In this document: in pieces, positions 1-40,200 of the stretch
Position numbering within the stretch: the first letter of the stretch is position 1
How the letters are laid out: each line of letters begins with the position of its first letter
DNA from: Eulemur rufifrons
Taxonomy: Eukaryota > Chordata > Mammalia > Primates > Lemuridae
Assembly: GCF_041146395.1 (NCBI RefSeq)
Contig: NC_091006.1
Span: 12,158,001 to 12,222,000, forward strand
Direction: 5' to 3'
Length of the DNA: 64,000 nt
Program-made: the position numbers and the translations under genes
Notes under the pieces: generated by a model
Databases searched by the model: none
What the model was told of the DNA's origin: nothing
Seen by the model: the letters and a program-made list of their open reading frames with translations, nothing else

Positions 1-27115
<27,115 letters not shown>

Positions 27116-27132
<17 letters not shown>

Positions 27133-27189
27133 GTTGGCGTCAGAATTCTCTCTTCCTGTCCAATTCTTCTCTTCTCTTGTCAGCTGTTC
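27116..27189 (-). CDS. LIG1: LIG1 exon 2, translation start
   Basis: Acceptor TTTCAG|GAACAG at 27,189, donor ATCAT|GTAAGG. The 57-nt 5' UTR part is followed by ATG at 27,132-27,130 and the codons M-Q-R-S-I. The Met codon at residue 6 is split between this exon and exon 3. The start is fixed by agreement with human MQRSIMSFF. Confidence 0.97.
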
Positions 27190-28414
27190 CTGAAACAGAA
27201 ATCCAAATAGTTGGTGTGGGTATTGATTGTGCAGAGATCCAAACACATAAAACCCCTTCTTTCACAAAGAAAAAAAACAAACAGAAGAACAAAATCGGAA
27301 ACGTGATTCTTCAAGAAGAAACTCCTGTTCTTATTAACCAAAATAATTTGCTAGTGAGATTAATCAGTGAAGAATTAAAGTTCCAGATCGGAGAAACAGA
27401 AAAGATGCCTCCTGTACCACACAGAGCCTGCTTTTCATCAAGTACAGAGAACACACTGAGGGCCTAAAGAGTTTATTCAGGTTAGGGAAAGTTAAAGTTA
27501 GTGAAAAATTGTTTTAAGGTGATTACATAATGTCCTAAAATGACCGCAAAACATGGCAGTTCATAAAATTGTACCCACTGGTCTACATAAATAAACTGTG
27601 GAACAATTTCTAAGGTATGTTGTTAATGGAAACAGAGGGGAGAACATCATGGAGAGCACACCACTAAACCGTGTACGAAAGAAAGAATATAAATGTATCT
27701 GCTTGCCTATGCACAGAACATCTCTGCTGGGAAACAATGCTGCATCTTGGGAGGGACAGACACTGGAGACCTTTTACCAAGCACCCTTCTGTGTTCAGAG
27801 CCATCTGAAAACGTTATACCTTCAAAATATAATTTTTTAATTAAGTGTATTTTAAAAAAATAAATCTATTACTTGATGAAATCAGTAATAGTCACTAGGG
27901 TTTCTACAGTTCAGAGTAACCCTAAAGGAAGGGTTCTTAATCGGGGGTCCACAGAACATACCCACTCCCCCCGCCCAGGAGTCCAACAGAATTCAAGAAA
28001 TTTGATGGGAAAGAAATTACAACTTTATTTTTGCAAACATCTAACTGGAATCGAGCCTTTCCTTCTATTATAAATATAGATATTAAAACAAAGAAGTTTT
28101 AGCAGGACCTCTGGGTGGATTACTGGAATCTTTTCTGGCCCATGGGGGTCCCTCTAGTTTTCTGAAATCGGTGCTCTCTGACCCGCACCCCACGGCCTGC
28201 GTCTGCACTCCTCTCCCACAGCCTCGGCCAACACAGCACTGGCACCAGGAGCTCAGACTCAATCTTAGCATCAGAAAACTCCAAAGAAGGTTCCTCAGGG
28301 CCATTTGGGGAGCAGGCAGTAAGCCAGGCTTTTCCACCAAGCAGTTCACAAGGAAGGTAGGTTAGGGGCTTAGCCACCAAAATCCTGAGGGGACAGGAGA
28401 GAAGGGAGTATCGA

Positions 28415-28570
28415 CGGCTATGATCACTATTATTTGAGTGCTTCCCCGGCCCGGCTAGGTACTTTACATTCTCAGTTTTACAGAATCTCACAACAACCCT
28501 GTTACAGATAAGGAAACTGAGGCCCAGAGAGGTTATAGGGACACGACCCAGGTCTAGTAAGTTCCGCTCC
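28415..28570 (-). repeat. MIR SINE
   Basis: Reverse MIR: CGGCTAGGTACTTTACATTC, TACAGATAAGGAAACTGAGG, CCCAGAGAGGTTATAGGGAC. Confidence 0.75.
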
Positions 28571-29029
28571 AGATCTTCTGCCTGCACCGCCCCCTCGCAC
28601 CCAGCCCCAGCTTACCTCTAAACCGCGAGGCTAAGCTGTGAGGGAAGGAGGAAGACACAGGCATTTACTAGGAAGCCAAAGAGAAGTCTGACAAGCTGAT
28701 CACATTCCCAAACATCCTCAGGCCAGCCCTTAGAGAGGTGAGGTCATCCCCACTTCGTAGAAGGTACCAAGGACAGAGGGACACAGCTGGGGCCTAAGGG
28801 AGGCTTCAAACTCAGGCGTGGCTGGCTCCAAAGCCCATGCTCCTCTTTAGCGTGGAACTCAGGGTTTTCAAGGTTGGCCTCTAACTCTCCCTACTGCTGG
28901 GTTGAAGGAAGTGGGGACAAGCTGGTTGGTGTCTCTGCAGAGACACCTGGCATCTGTATGACAATGGCATCCCCACTTCTGTGAACTGCATCCACGGAGA
29001 CACTCACATGTGGGCCAAGTGATGTAAGT

Positions 29030-29880
29030 ACAGAGTTATGTGCTGCAGTACTATTTGTGATGAGAAAAGATCGGAAACTGGTGGAATGTCCACCCACAGG
29101 GAGCTGGTTCCCTAAATACTGGTACAATTATGTGGTGGAATATTGTGCAGGGTTAAAATTGAATGAATGAGAGCTAAAGGGTCTGGGGGTTTCTTTTTGG
29201 GGTGACAAAAATGTTCTAAAATTGACTGTGGTAATGACTGCACAACTTGGAATATACTAAAAAATCACTGAATTGTACACTTTAAATGGGCAAGTTGTAT
29301 GCTATTTGAATTACACCTCAATAAAGCTGTTACTGAAATAAATAAATACATACATGATAAAAGGAAAAATATCAAATGAGGATGAAATACTACACAACGT
29401 TAAAAAGAAATGAAGTACTGATACAGCAACAACTTGGGTGATTCTCAAGGGCATTTTGCTTAGTGGAAAAAAGGGCAACGTACTATGTGATTCCATTTAT
29501 ACAACAATCTCCAAATAACGAAACTAGAGATAGAGAACAGAGTCACAGCTGTCAGGGGTTGGGGGCAGCTGACGATAAAGGGGAAGCACAAGGAGTTCCT
29601 CTGTGGAGAGGGAACTGTTCTATATCTCAACTGTGATGGGGGTTCCATAAATCTACGCAAGGGATCAAAGTGCACAGATACACACACACTCACACAGGAG
29701 CACGTGTGAAAGCTGCTGAAAACTGAACAAGGTCTGTAGTCTAGTTAACAGAATTGTCCTGATGCCAATTTCCTGGCTTTGATATTGGACTAGAGTTATC
29801 CAAGATGTCCCCATTGGGAGAAGCTGGATGTACTATTTCTACAACTTCCTTGAATGTATAATTATTTCGAAATAAAAACA
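29030..29880 (+). mobile_element. Old L1 (L1M-type) 3' fragments, two copies
   Basis: First piece to about 29,345, with ACTGAATTGTACACTTTAAA and CAATAAAG at its end. Second piece from about 29,375, with GAAATACTACACAACGTTAA, GATTCCATTTATACAACAAT and CAGGGGTTGGGGGCAGCTG. Both sense-oriented in LIG1 intron 1. Confidence 0.6.
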
Positions 29881-30124
29881 ACAACAAAACGACAGAATGA
29901 AGGCACCCTATACGAATACTATATACAAATATGGAAAGAAGTCCTGGTGTTGTAAGACAGGGGAAAATAAGAACATACATACAGTTGACACTAGTTTGAA
30001 CTTTTGAGGGTCCACTTATAGGTGGACTTTCTTCCGTCTCTGCCACCCCTGAGGCAGCAAGATTAACCCATTCCTCCCTCCCCTACTTAACATGAAGACG
30101 ATGGGATAAAGACCTTTATGATGA

Positions 30125-30243
30125 TACATTTCCACTAGCTATGTTGCCCAGGCTGGTCTGGAACTCCTGGCCTCAAGCAATCTTCCCGCCTCAGCCTTCC
30201 AAAATTCTGGATTACAAGCAAAAGCCACCACCCCCGGGCCTCT
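30125..30243 (-). mobile_element. Alu fragment (single arm)
   Basis: Reverse Alu: GTTGCCCAGGCTGGTCTGGA, ACTCCTGGCCTCAAGCAATC, TTCCCGCCTCAGCCTTCCAA, ending in CCGGGCC. It lies against an L2 copy. Confidence 0.8.
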
Positions 30244-30247
30244 CAGG

Positions 30248-30650
30248 TGACAAAAACCTTGGAGTACCTGTTAACACACTGCTTTCTCTCACACCCTAAA
30301 CTCATCTACTCCAAGCTCCATTGGCTCTACCTCCAAACAATAACCCACAGTCAACCACCTCTCGTCGCTCCACTGCTATAGCCCAGGCCCTGCCACCACC
30401 GTCCCATCACACTAAGAATAAGCTCCGAAGTCCTCACAAGGCTGTAGACAGTCTGAATCCCTCTCCCTTCCCCCAACTCACCAACTTCATTTCCTCAATC
30501 CTTTTCACTGCAGCCAAGCTGGCTGCCAGGCTGCTCCTCAAACTCACCAACCAGCTCCCACCCCGGAGACTGGGCCATGTCAACACACTTCCTACCTTCA
30601 GGGAGCTCTCTCCTCGCACACTGCCTCCTCAGGGGGGCTTCCTGACACTC
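30248..30650 (+). mobile_element. LINE-2 fragment
   Basis: Sense L2 text: AAAACCTTGGAGTACCTG, CATTGGCTCTACCTCCAAAC, AGTCAACCACCTCTCGTCGC, TCCACTGCTATAGCCCAGG. Confidence 0.7.
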
Positions 30651-30734
30651 TGGCTAAGACAGCCTCTCCCCTTATCACAGCATTCTGCATAGCCTGACAC
30701 TATAAATGAGAATTTGTCTCCCCTTCCAGAGCAG

Positions 30735-30940
30735 CATTGTCTAACAGGACTTTGAGATGATAGAAATGTTCTCTATCTGCGCTGTCCAATATGGTAGTCC
30801 TAGCCACACGGGGCTTCAGAGCATTGGAAACACTAGAGAGACTGAGGAGCTGAGTTTTTTGTTTTTAACTAATTTAAATTTAAATAGCTACACATGGTTA
30901 GCGGCTACTGCACTGAGCAGAGTAGGGCTAAAATGTAAGT
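30735..30940 (+). mobile_element. hAT-type relic (MER33-like)
   Basis: AGCAGCATTGTCTAACAGGA, TCTCTATCTGCGCTGTCCAA, TATGGTAGTCCTAGCCACAC, AATTTAAATTTAAATAGC. The same family, in the same orientation, recurs at 41,335 and 42,905. The MER33 name is from memory. Confidence 0.6.
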
Positions 30941-32479
30941 TCCACGAAGGTATAGATTTTGTGTTTTGTTCAGTGACACATCCACAGGACCTAAAACTGT
31001 GCCTGGTATTGAATGCACTGGCCAATATACTTATCTTTGATTACTAAAACTTGAAGTAACACAAACATCATTATTTAAGAATTCAGGGTTCATAAGCAGG
31101 ACCTTTGAAAAGTCGGAGGCCATGGTGAAGAGGAGGAATATAAAGGGGTCTTTGAACAATTTGGGGATGACAGGCCAGAAGGCTCGAGCCAAGCCACACC
31201 CCACCCTTGTCAAATATTTCACACCTTTCCCTAAATATGCTACTCTCCCATCCTCTGAGACTTAAAACAGCTCAGCATCCTTCTAAAGACAATCGAGGAA
31301 GCTGAGATAGGAGAGGGAGAGTGCCCTGCCCAGGGCTATGTAGCCAGTCAATGACGGATACCAGAAACAGAGGAGCTCAGTTGAGAACTACCTAGGATTC
31401 ATGTTTAAAACATACCCAGCAAACTCCCAGAACTACTAGAATACAAATTCTGGGAATGGAGGGGGAAATCAGCAGCCTAGCAGGCTCAAAGATCCGAAAA
31501 CAAAATGAAGTTAAAGCGCCTTTCCCTCATGCCTCCTTCTTAGGTTGCCGAATAGGCAAGTCTAAGATTGAAACGTGCCGAAAATAGGGATGGAGGCCAA
31601 GCAGCGATGCCTTTAATGCCACTTTCTGCTGTCTCCTCTCCCGGATTCCGCTTGGCTTTCAGATCCCAGGTCTCTTCTCTTCTCAGCACCAAGTGCCCTC
31701 CCACGGACCCTCCAAGCTTCCCTCTCGCCTGAGGAAGTCAACATCCTTCTCTCTTCTCTCCCCAAGCTCCTGTGCCTCTCCGATCCACACTCAGCGGGCA
31801 AAACCAAGCCCTGAACCTTCCCTAAACTCTCCTCTCCTCGGCCCCACCTCCTCGCAGGCCTTGGCTCCATTTTTGCTGTCTAGCCCGCCCTTGCTTCAGC
31901 TCCGCTCCTTTGTCACACATAGGCCAGACTTCTCCCTATCCAGAAGGTTATCGATCCTTCACGAGGCCTCTACCTAGACCTGGACCTTACCACTGCACTG
32001 ACCTCTCCCTGACCCCGCCTCCGTCCATCTGGGCCCACCCCTTACAGGTGACACTGCCCACTATTAACCTTCCCCATAGCCCCATCCTTTCTAATGGCCC
32101 CGCCCACCCAACACAGCCACTATCCCCATCTGGCCCCGCCCACCAACAAATTTTCCCTGGCCCCGCCCCTCAGCGCTCTCTGACCCCTCCTCCTTCCAAG
32201 AGGCCCCCGCCCCTCCAGGCCTTTCCTCAGACCCTGACGCATCCGTCTGCTTCCCTCGTCTCCTTGGCCCCTCTCCCTCCGGCAGACGCCGCTCTGCCCT
32301 CTGTACGGCAGCCCTGAGCCCGCGCTCTCCCCTTCCTACCGCGCACTGGGCCTCTTCAGCTTCCCCACACCGCTGCTCTGCAACCACCCCGACGGGCGAA
32401 GCATGGGCCCCAAGCATTCGGCACGCTGGTCACCCTCAGCCTCCCAGCCCTGCGGGCACAGCCCAACTTGCCTCGCGCG

Positions 32480-32575
32480 AGTCCCGCGCGCCACTGCCCC
32501 GGCAACACCCTCAGCTCTGCTCGGCGCGCCGCTGCAGTCCCAAATTCGCGCCACGGCATTCGCGCGCAGACTTCG
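32480..32575 (-). other. LIG1: LIG1 non-coding exon 1 (approximate)
   Basis: A leader exon must splice to the acceptor at 27,189. The likely region is the minus strand just inside the E2F-like sites. Possible donors are GAGG|GTGTTG, GGCA|GTGGCG and GCAA|GTTGGG. I cannot choose between them, so the edges are nominal. Confidence 0.4.
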
Positions 32576-32849
32576 GCGGGCGGGGGCGGGGCCGAGCCGA
32601 GGGGCGAGGCCAGGGCACCGCCGCGCCACCGTCGCTGCGCGAGGGACGCTGGGAGTTGTAGTCTCCCGAATGGGAGGTGGCTAGGAAAGAGGGTGAAGCG
32701 GCGTAAGCCCTCCCGCAGAGCACTCTGGGAAACGGCCCGAGCTTTCCCTTGCTCTGGACGAGCGGGAGTAGGTGTGGCTGCGGGTCGGACGAGTGACTGG
32801 CGAGGAAAGAGGAAGATTCGGTGGAAGCTGCGCGCGTGGCACGACGGGA

Positions 32850-32949
32850 AGAGAGGCGGGAAGCCGCGCGGGGCATCCCGGGAGCAAGGGCCGGGCTGGG
32901 CCTCGGCGCGAAGCATTGTGGGAAGTGGACGCCGCTCCGGGGCGGGTAG
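32850..32949 (+). other. ZSWIM9: ZSWIM9 non-coding exon 1 (approximate start)
   Basis: A 5' UTR exon ending at GGTAG|GTGAGT (32,949), or at the nearby GCGG|GTAGGT (32,945). The start site is not determinable by eye. It would splice to the acceptor before the ATG at 33,983. Confidence 0.45.
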
Positions 32950-33094
32950 GTGAGTGGGGAGGGGCGGGAAGGGTGCACATTTGGGGGAGGGGAGAGGCAC
33001 AGCTAGGTGGGACGGCGGGGCTGGGAGGGGCCGCGGCGGGCGGGGCTCGGAGGGATTGGGAGGCGGGAGCAGGCTGGAAGGGGCTGCTGGAGGA

Positions 33095-33830
33095 GGGAGG
33101 CGCAGCTGGACATGGGGGAGCATCTGGGGTGAAGAAGCCTGTCTGTGGATGAGGGGCTGTGTCTATAAAGAAGACGCTTGTTGAGAAGGATGGTGGCTGT
33201 AGTTGGGATAAGGGGGTCACAGCTGGACTGGGAGACACATGTGAGGAGGAAGGGGACCACAGATGAATATTGGTGACACTTCTGGGGAGAACTGGCCACA
33301 AGTGGGCACACACCTGTAGGCAGAGTCCATAACTGGATGTGGAGGGCACATCTGGAGATGGGAACATCTGTGAGATGGAGGAGCCACAGCTGGACGTGGT
33401 GATCCATAGGGTTCACATCTGGGGGAGGGCAACAGCGGCATGTCTGAGACACATCTGGGGAGTAGGGAGCCACAGGTGCACAAGGAATATGACTGGATGA
33501 GGAGTTCGTGCCTGCATGTGGGGAAAACATCTGGAGATGGAACATTTTTAGAGGGGGCACAGCTGGATGTGGGTTACAGCTAAGTGTAGACACTTGGAAG
33601 GGGGAGTTCCAGATGAATGGGGGTATTAAAGGCACTGCCAATGGTGAGACACATCTGGAAGGGGAGGAGGTTTTAGCTGAGCTTCAGAGTCATATTTTGG
33701 GAAAAGGACTGCAACTGTACCTAAGGGTCACATCTGTGGAGGAGGTTGGATCTAGGGATCAGGTTGACAGGCTCCAACTGAACAGGGGGTGACGGTGGTG
33801 AGGGGACCAAAGATAGGGTAGAGATTTGTA
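33095..33830 (+). repeat. Degenerate tandem array in ZSWIM9 intron 1
   Basis: Two short motifs alternate with drifting spacing: CACAGCTGGAYGTGG (33,102; 33,218; 33,385; 33,558) and ACACATCTGGRGA (33,346; 33,417; 33,450; 33,527; 33,648; 33,728). Units are roughly 25-70 bp and much diverged. This looks like an old minisatellite. Confidence 0.6.
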
Positions 33831-33982
33831 TCTGGGGAAAACTGGGCATCCAGCTCCAGACCCTACTTGGACAGAGGCATCAGCACCAACGGGGCAGGCT
33901 GAGAATGGAGAAAATGAGATACCCCAGGTGGGGATGGATCTGATATCTAGCTGTTTTCCCCGCTTGCACTCAGGCCCCCAGG

Positions 33983-34257
33983 ATGGAGCGGCGGGAGCTC
34001 CCAGCCTGCACAGCAGCGGGGCAGGAGGAGCAGGAGCTGCGGGAGCGAGCCTTCTTCTCGTGGGCAGAGTTCAGCCGCTTCTTTGATGCGTGGTGCCAGC
34101 AGCGGCTGGCGCTCTTCTTCGTCAAGAGCTCCATGCACCTGGCACGCTGCCGCTGGGCCAGCGCACCCCCACTCTACACGCTCATCGACGTGCTCAAGTA
34201 CAGCTACGTGCGGCTGGTGTGCAAGGATGTGCGCGCGCCCAGTCGGCCCACCGTGGG
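33983..34257 (+). CDS. ZSWIM9: ZSWIM9 coding exon 1 (gene exon 2)
   Basis: Acceptor CTCAG|GCCCCCAG at 33,974 or CCCAG|GATGG at 33,982, ATG at 33,983, donor GTGGG|GTGCGT. Encodes residues 1-92 (FFSWAEFSRFFDAWCQQRLA, then LYTLIDVLKYSYVRLVCKD); Gly92 is split. Confidence 0.93.
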
Positions 34258-37200
34258 GTGCGTGAGCCTGTGCTGCTGTCCTGCTGGGGGGAGGGGAAGT
34301 GGATGGGGAGGGGAGGGACAGGCAGAAAGCCCCCCACCCAGAGATGTGGAGGGAGAGAGGCCTACTGCAACAGCTAAATACCTTGCACACATACAAAGAA
34401 CAGAGACTGGGAGACTGAGCTGCAGGGAAAGCCACAAGACAAAGAAAAAGGTCCATCTATTCAGTAAATATAGGGTGGGTCAGGTCCCATGCTGGGGGCT
34501 GGGGATATTTTTGGTGGGGGGGAGGAGGGAGAGACAAAAATCCGTGTCCTCATGGAACTTTCAGACTGGACAAGAAGGCTGACGTTAAAAGAACAAGTTC
34601 ATGGGTAGTCCCCTACAACTATGTAATGCTACAAGGAGGGACAGGCAAGAAATCCAAGAGAGCCAGCAATCACACCCAGGTGGCTGGGAGTATTTTAATT
34701 AACCCCAATTTTAAACTGGGATGGTTACTCATACAGTGTTGGGTTTCCAGCTTCCCTTGAAACACAGGAGGAGGTGGGCCCACATTTCCATGTGGCAGAT
34801 GGCCACCCCTCTTAGATGGCCCCTGTTAGATGCTCAGGTTTGCCCCAGACCCCATCGCTTCCTTATTGTGCCTGCCTGGCCTCTGTAGGTGTGAATTTGA
34901 GACCTTTGGTTGGGGAGCCATAGACAAGGTCAGAGTGCCTAAGAACATAGGCTCTGCCTTCAAGCTGCCTGAGATGGGCTCCACCACTTCTTGGGTGGGT
35001 GTCTTTGGGCAATGGACTTCACATCTCCAAGCCTCAGTTTTCTCATCTCTGAAATGGGATTACTGTGGTATCTGCCTCATGGGGCTGTTGTGAGGATGTA
35101 GTGAGATCACGCATAAGAAAGGCACTTATGCTGGTGCCTGGAACACAGGGCAGCTGGTTAAGTGACAGCTGTTACAGGATTCAAGAGCAGGCTGTGGGGC
35201 CATTGCTCTGCTGATGAATAGCTAGTGCTGTTGAGTAAGTGACTACACCTTTCTGGGCCTCAGTTTCCTCATTTGGAAAATGGGGGGATGAAATAGTATC
35301 TATCTCATAGATTTTGTGAATATTAAATGAACTAATACATATAAATCATTCAGAAGAGTGTCCAGCAAAGAGTGAGTGTACTCTAACAGCTATTCTCACC
35401 CATAGTTAGTTAAATGTGTATTGTGGAATTACTGTGTTCTTGAGTTTAGTCACTACTTATTCCAGAAACTCTACTTATCCCAGAGACTGGGAGATCTGAA
35501 AGCAGCATAATGTCAAACACACACGTGACACAGAAATCTAGAATACTACAGCTCGCAAGATACGCAGGCCTAATCTGGAATCTCTCTTTGTTAATAGAAC
35601 CCAATCCGGTGTAACAAATAGCTATTGAGCATCTATTGTGCGCATGTTCTTTGCTGGGCATTTGGAACCCAGTGCTGGTCAGGGCCCTGGAACAGCTCAG
35701 AACTTAATGGAGGAGACACAGATAAAAAAAAAAAAAAAAAAAAAAAAGTGCAAATAGTGGCTCACAGTAGTGAGAACAAGGCTGATGGGGGAGACTGGAA
35801 GAGGACAAAAAGGGAATGGTCAGCTCCAACTGAGGGCTTATGATGTGCTTCTGGAAGGCTTCCTGGAGGAGGTAAACAGTAAGCAGAACCTTGAAGGGTT
35901 TTGTTTATATGTCTATGTGTGTACGGTATTTGACTTAACAAACACGTGGTGTTCTGTCCCAAGTGTTCTACAAATATCAGAGAGAGCCAGGGGGCAGGAG
36001 ACACAGGGCTGTGGCGGTGTCTAGGACAGTGCCCTGGGTTCAGACTTGGTGACTGGGTCCATGATGGGGTGGTCTCTGGATGGGGAGTGCAAAAGTGGGG
36101 TGGTTAATGAGCTGTTCTGGAACCATGATGTGGACCCATCATTTCTGGGCTTCCTTACCTCACCCCCCACTGCTCAAGGCAGGGTCTCTCCAGTGTCTCT
36201 GCCCAGGGACAGCCCATAGGCTGAGGCCTGAGGCTGGAGAAGTTAGTGGGTGAGAAAAGGAAGGAGAAGAGGCCAGAGTGGTGTCAAGGCCTGGACCTGG
36301 CAGGGCTGAGTCCAGGAGCTGGGACTTTATCCTGGGGGTGCTGGGGAGCCCCAGGGGACTGTGAGCAAGGTCAGCTCTGGGTGGGAGATGGTCTGGAGGA
36401 GAGAGACGTGATGTCAGGGAGGAGGATCCAGGAAAAGCAGACAGGCCTTTCTTTCTGGCCACTCCTCCCTTGCCAGAGGTTGCGAGTGACCCCCTCCAAG
36501 TCACCATGCTTGCACCTTCAGCCCTCCAGCTCCAGTTCCTCTCCCTGTCCCCCTCTCTCAGCTCTTCTCTCTCTAGAACAGAACTGCTCAACCTTTCCCA
36601 ACACACACCAACCTTTGAAAGCACAAAGATCTTGAAAACCTAAAAGATCAAAAATAAAGTTGCATGAGTGAAATACAAAATAAAGCAAAGCAATGGTACT
36701 TGTAGAAGAGGAAAAAATGGTTTGAAAGTAGCAGCTATCATCTCTTGATTGTTTACTACGCACCAGCCCCTTTTCTAACCGCTTTGTGTAGTTTAATCCT
36801 CATACTTAGTCCTCTTGACAAGCCTCTGAGGCCAGTCTTATTATTAGCCCTATTTCCCAGATGAGAAAACTGAGGCACAGAATGGTTAAAGGACTATCCC
36901 AAGATAACATAGCTACTAAGAGGGAAAACCAGAATTTAGACCCCCACAGTCTGACTACAAAGCCCATGCCTTTAATTATCACTACATCATCTCTCTTTTT
37001 CTTTTTCTCTTTCAATCTCTCTCTCCCTCTCCCTCTCCCCTTCACCTTTGTTTCAGCTGTGAGAGTTGAATGTGCTAGCACCTAAAGATTTCTGGGGTCT
37101 AGGTATCATCCTCTTTGTCCATTCATCCGAGCAGTATGTTTTGAGCCCCTACTATGTGCCAGCTGTCTGTGATTTAAATGCTGGGGCTTCTGTGGGAAGC

Positions 37201-40200
37201 TTGCATTACAGATGGGCATAATTCAGATTATCACCTTCGTGTGTGATGGATGGAATCTGCCCTAGCCTGAAGATGGTCAGGGAAGGCTTCCTGGAGGAGG
37301 TGATTCTGGCTGTGAAACCTGAAGGATAAATAGGAGTTGACTAGGTGAAAAGAAGGGAGAAGAATGTTTCACGAAGGAAGAAAGAAATAATAGGTTGGTG
37401 GTAGTGGCAATGGAAAAAAGTGGGTAGTTTGGAGAGGTTTGGAAGGCATAGTGGGCAGGACTTGGTGATGGATGGTTTAGAAGGAATGGGGGCCATATAC
37501 CAGAGAAGGTGCGCCAAGGTGTCTAGGTCACAATGCGATTCAGTCCTTCAGTCATCATACATTTACCGAGCACCTCCAGGGGCCAGGCCATTCTGTCTCC
37601 CCAGTGCTATTCTAGGTGCCAGGGAGACAGAGATAAACAAAAACAGACAAAAATTCCTGTCCACGTGGAGTTTACATTTAGAGAGAGGTGGCATTATTTC
37701 TCTGGATAGGTGGCGAGCAATTGCAAAAATGGTGTGTTGAGGCAGTAGATGGTTACATGTGAGACACTGGGATCCACAGAGGGGGCGAGGTGTTCTCTGG
37801 CGAGATGATGTCTTCATAGAAGAGGTGGCCTCCCCTGAGCGAGGGCCTGTTCTAGGGCCTGAAACACTAGGCTGAAAGAGGCCAGACCAGAGAGTTTCAC
37901 AAAAGCCCATGATTTATTCTAGAAAAATGTACTGGGTCAGAATCCTGTGAAATTGCCATATTGGGTACATCACAAATGAATGTTGGCAATTCATTTGGCT
38001 TCCACCTGATACCAGCATGGTGGCTGTACATTTGCATTTTATTTATAATGATTTGTATACTTAAGATTTTCCAAATTTGCTTTAATTTTGTTACTCTAAA
38101 TAATGCAAACAGCCTCAAACTCTATTTAGATTTTTAAAATCTAGCGGATGCCTGGGTTTTTCTTTACCTCATGCATACAGGGGAAAAGGGATGTGTCAAG
38201 GATGCCCTTCTGGTTTAACAAGAAAATTCTTAAGTATTTATACTGGTGGTTCTCAGGGAGAATCATCATTGCAGGGGCCATGCTACTGGCATTTACTACC
38301 TAGAAGCTAGGGCTTCTTAACTACATGCCAGGCCCTGGGCACTCTGTGTTATGAGGGTCAGCTAACTAGGAAGCCCTTGGGCCAATGCTAACCTGCAGTC
38401 CATTTTTATAAATAAAGTTTTATTGGAACGCAGCCATGCCTGTTCATTTACATATTGTCTATGACTGTGTTTGCAGTATAGCAACAGAATATATTTATTA
38501 TCTGGCCCTTTGCAGAAAAAAGTTTGACTATCCCTGCTCTATAAACTCCCCTACCAAAAAAAAAAAAAAAATGCTGCTATCACCACCCTCCATGGAGAAA
38601 CACTGACCCCCCCCTTTCAGAAAGCAGATTCCAATTTAAATATTATTATCAGGGAAATACACTCTGATTTTTTTCTATTCTATTTCATTTTTTACAATCC
38701 TGGTTGTACCTGCCTAAATTGATTTCATGTAATGAGCTATGCCCTGCAGTTTGAGAACTGCTTTCCTAGAGAAACTCTTGTTCATACACATAAAGAGATG
38801 TGTAAGAGAGAGTGTTGAAGCATTGTTTGTAAGACAGGAGGATTGAAACACCATAAGAGTTGGCAGAGTCATGGAGTGGAACACACAGGCAGCAAGTAAA
38901 AGGAATGAAACTGAAAAGTCTTGAAAATCTGATGAGTGAAAGAGCAAGGTGCAAAAGGATATATAGAATGCGATGCTTGTCCTAGTCTCCTGTTGCTGTT
39001 GTAACAAATTACCGCAAACATAGTGGCTTAAAATAATACCAATTTATTATCTTATAATTCTAGAAGTCAGAAGGCCAACATGGGTTTCACTGGGCTAAAA
39101 TCAAGGTTTAGGAAAGCTGCTTTCCTTCTGGAGGTTCTAGGGAGAATCTACTTCCTTACTTTTCCAGATTCTAGAAACCACCCATGTTCTTTGGCCTGAG
39201 GCCTCTTCTATTTTCAAAGCCATCAGGGTGGCATCGTTCAGTTTACCTCTAACTCTGATCTTCTTGCTTCTCTCTTTCCGTTATAAGGGCCTTTGTGATT
39301 ATACTGGGCCCACTTGCATTATCCAGAATCTCCTGGCCTCAAGATCCTTAATTTAATCACACCTTTAAAGTCCTTTTTGCCATGTAAGATAACCTATGCA
39401 TGGTTCCAGAAACCAGGATGTGGACATTTTGGGAAGCCATTATTCTTCCTACCACAATGCTCAAAAACAATGCTCTTCTAAGTTATCTTTAAAAGCATAA
39501 CACACATCCAGAAAAGTGCAAACATCATACGTGTGCAGCTGGATGAATTTTCCCAAAGTAGAATGCATATGTCACCAAGCACCCAGAATGAGAAACAAAC
39601 TGTGTCCAGTCCCAAGAAGGGTTCTAGTTCCCCCTCACATAGTTAATCCCTTACAGGTAACCACTATCTAGTTTCTCAACAGCAGAGGTTAACTTTGCCT
39701 GTTGTTGAACTTTATATAAGCAGGAGTCATATCATGGGTTCTCTTTGTGTCTGGCTTCTTTGACATGGTAGCTTTGTGAGATTCATCCACATTGTTGGAG
39801 ACTGTGATGGTTTGTTCATTCTTACTGTTGATTAGTGTTTTATTTTAGGAATATATCACAACTTATTTTCTTGCTCTGTTGTTGGATATTTGAGTTTCAA
39901 GTATTTGGCTGGTATGAATAGTACTGCTATGAACTTTCTAGTACACACCTCTATGTGCCATATTCCGGCATTTATCTTAAGTAGAATCAATGGGCCACAG
40001 GAGAGGCATAGGATCAGCTTTGGTAGATACTGCCATACAGTTTTCCAGAGTGGTGGTGCCATTTTACGCTCCCATCAGTGACGTGTGAGAGTTCCAGTTG
40101 CTCCACATCCTCGTCAACACTCGATGTTATCAGTCTCTTCTATTTGGCTATTCTAGCAGTGTGTGGTGGTACTTCCTTAGGGTTTCAATTTGTTGTTTCC

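Larger units (their letters stand above)
32300..33060. promoter_or_regulatory. CpG-island bidirectional promoter of LIG1 (minus) and ZSWIM9 (plus)
   Basis: Very CpG-dense and TATA-less. Visible elements: GC boxes around 32,577-32,593 (GGGCGGGGGCGGGGCC); two E2F-like ATTCGCGC sites at 32,544 and 32,559; a ZNF143/Staf-type site ACTACAACTCCCAG on the minus strand at 32,649-32,662; and a GCATTGTGGGAAG motif at 32,912. Transcription start sites must lie a few hundred bases apart, as in human. The long frames on both strands here are CpG-island chance frames. Confidence 0.85.

Noticed and set aside
32356..33123. Long minus-strand frame of 255 codons over the CpG island, and overlapping frames on both strands
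   Set aside because: CpG islands lack stops by composition; the frames overlap the promoter and leader exons and show Pro/Ala/Arg filler with no family.
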